Assembly: GCA_027596075.1 (NCBI GenBank)
Contig: JADGJC010000610.1
Span: 1 to 14,581, forward strand
Origin: Rhizophlyctis rosea
Taxonomy: Eukaryota > Chytridiomycota > Chytridiomycetes > Rhizophlyctidales > Rhizophlyctidaceae
Length of the DNA: 14,581 nucleotides
Direction: 5' to 3'
The position numbers and the translations under genes are program-made. The notes beneath the pieces were generated by a model. The model worked only from the letters and a program-made list of their open reading frames with translations. It was not told the DNA's origin and made no database searches. Of this stretch, positions 14,266 through 14,581 are shown piece by piece (the first letter of the stretch is position 1; each line of letters starts with the position of its first letter).

Positions 14266-14581
14266 CAAAAGGTTGGTTTTGGTGGGCGTCTGCGAAAGCG
14301 GTCGATTTCGGATATGAGGCGGTAAAGGACGATATTGAGTGGAAGTTTGTGTGGAGTATGCTGATTTGTACAATCTGTGTATATAAGACACATCATGCTG
14401 TAGGAAACAACCCAGAAGCCCGAAAATTCCCTTGAATGAACTGGCCGGCTGACTTGTGAAGTTTGCCAAACTGAATCCCGTTACATGACAATGCGAAAAA
14501 CTACAGCAAAAAACTACAGCACGCAGTATTCCAGTGTGGTCCCCCACCACAGTACTGACTGCGCCATCACCAGCTTAACTT
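14266..14581. other. 3' flank of the dioxygenase gene
   Basis: Probable 3' untranslated region followed by spacer. No AATAAA is seen; a short AT-rich GTATATAAGACA near 14378-14389 might serve in 3'-end formation. A 12-base word, AAAAACTACAGC, occurs twice nearly head to tail at 14496-14507 and 14509-14520. A minus-strand frame runs across 13936-14550 but is the antisense of the dioxygenase exon and is not taken as a gene. Confidence 0.5.
14496..14520. repeat. Tandem 13-base repeat, two copies
   Basis: AAAAACTACAGC at 14496-14507 is repeated at 14509-14520 with one extra A between. It is a local duplication near the window edge with no visible role. Confidence 0.6.

Noticed and set aside
13936..14550. 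204-codon minus-strand frame at the right end
   Set aside because: It is antisense to the dioxygenase exon with its clear PCO/ADO motifs.
1..14581. Mobile elements, viral genes or a CRISPR array
   Set aside because: No terminal repeats with target duplications, no transposase, integrase, reverse transcriptase or capsid-like protein, and no regularly spaced repeats were seen.

Overview
The window looks like nuclear DNA of a fungus. Coding stretches are interrupted by many short GT-AG introns (about 35-116 bases) with branch-point-like CTAAC/CTAAT/CTGAC motifs, 5' leaders are pyrimidine-rich, there is no operon packing, and glutamine-rich low-complexity proteins are common. A thiol dioxygenase of the PCO/ADO family would fit an early-diverging (chytrid-like) fungus, but the lineage is inference. 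I see no transposon, integrated virus, CRISPR array, tRNA or rRNA.

Layout from left to right. (1) 225-1640, plus: an intronless Q-rich protein with a C-x-C...C...H-x-H zinc domain of the WRKY-GCM1/FAR1/AFT type, probably a transcription factor. (2) 1641-3377: long spacer holding one doubtful 242-codon ORF. (3) 3378-6093, plus: a nine-exon gene for a nuclear protein of about 725 residues (coiled coil, acidic stretches, a ~100-residue basic domain, an NLS, then a winged-helix-like tail). (4) 6094-7433: spacer between convergent genes. (5) 10204-7434, minus: an eight-exon gene for a 768-residue protein with the same plan, reconstructed as a paralogue of (3). (6) 10205-11073: divergent promoter region. 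(7) 11074-11919, plus: a two-exon gene for a 252-residue protein with a tiny first exon, a run of heptad repeats and a polyglutamine tract. (8) 11920-13365: spacer with a polyA signal, a forkhead-like palindrome and a possible 63-residue spliced minus-strand gene. (9) 13366-14265, plus: a three-exon cysteamine/cysteine (N-terminal cysteine) dioxygenase. (10) 14266-14581: 3' flank.

The most interesting result is the convergent pair (3)/(5). Both assemble into one open frame from consensus splice sites. They share a domain with identical spacing between key residues and two introns at matching positions and phases: phase 1 inside the domain, and phase 2 directly after the basic NLS. I recognise no named family for them. 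In both, failure to splice the second shared intron would end the protein just after the NLS. A second pattern is compositional: in several genes the coding strand is C-rich at the 5' side and turns abruptly G-rich at the 3' side.

All exon structures are inferred from frame, phase and splice consensus only; there is no transcript evidence here.
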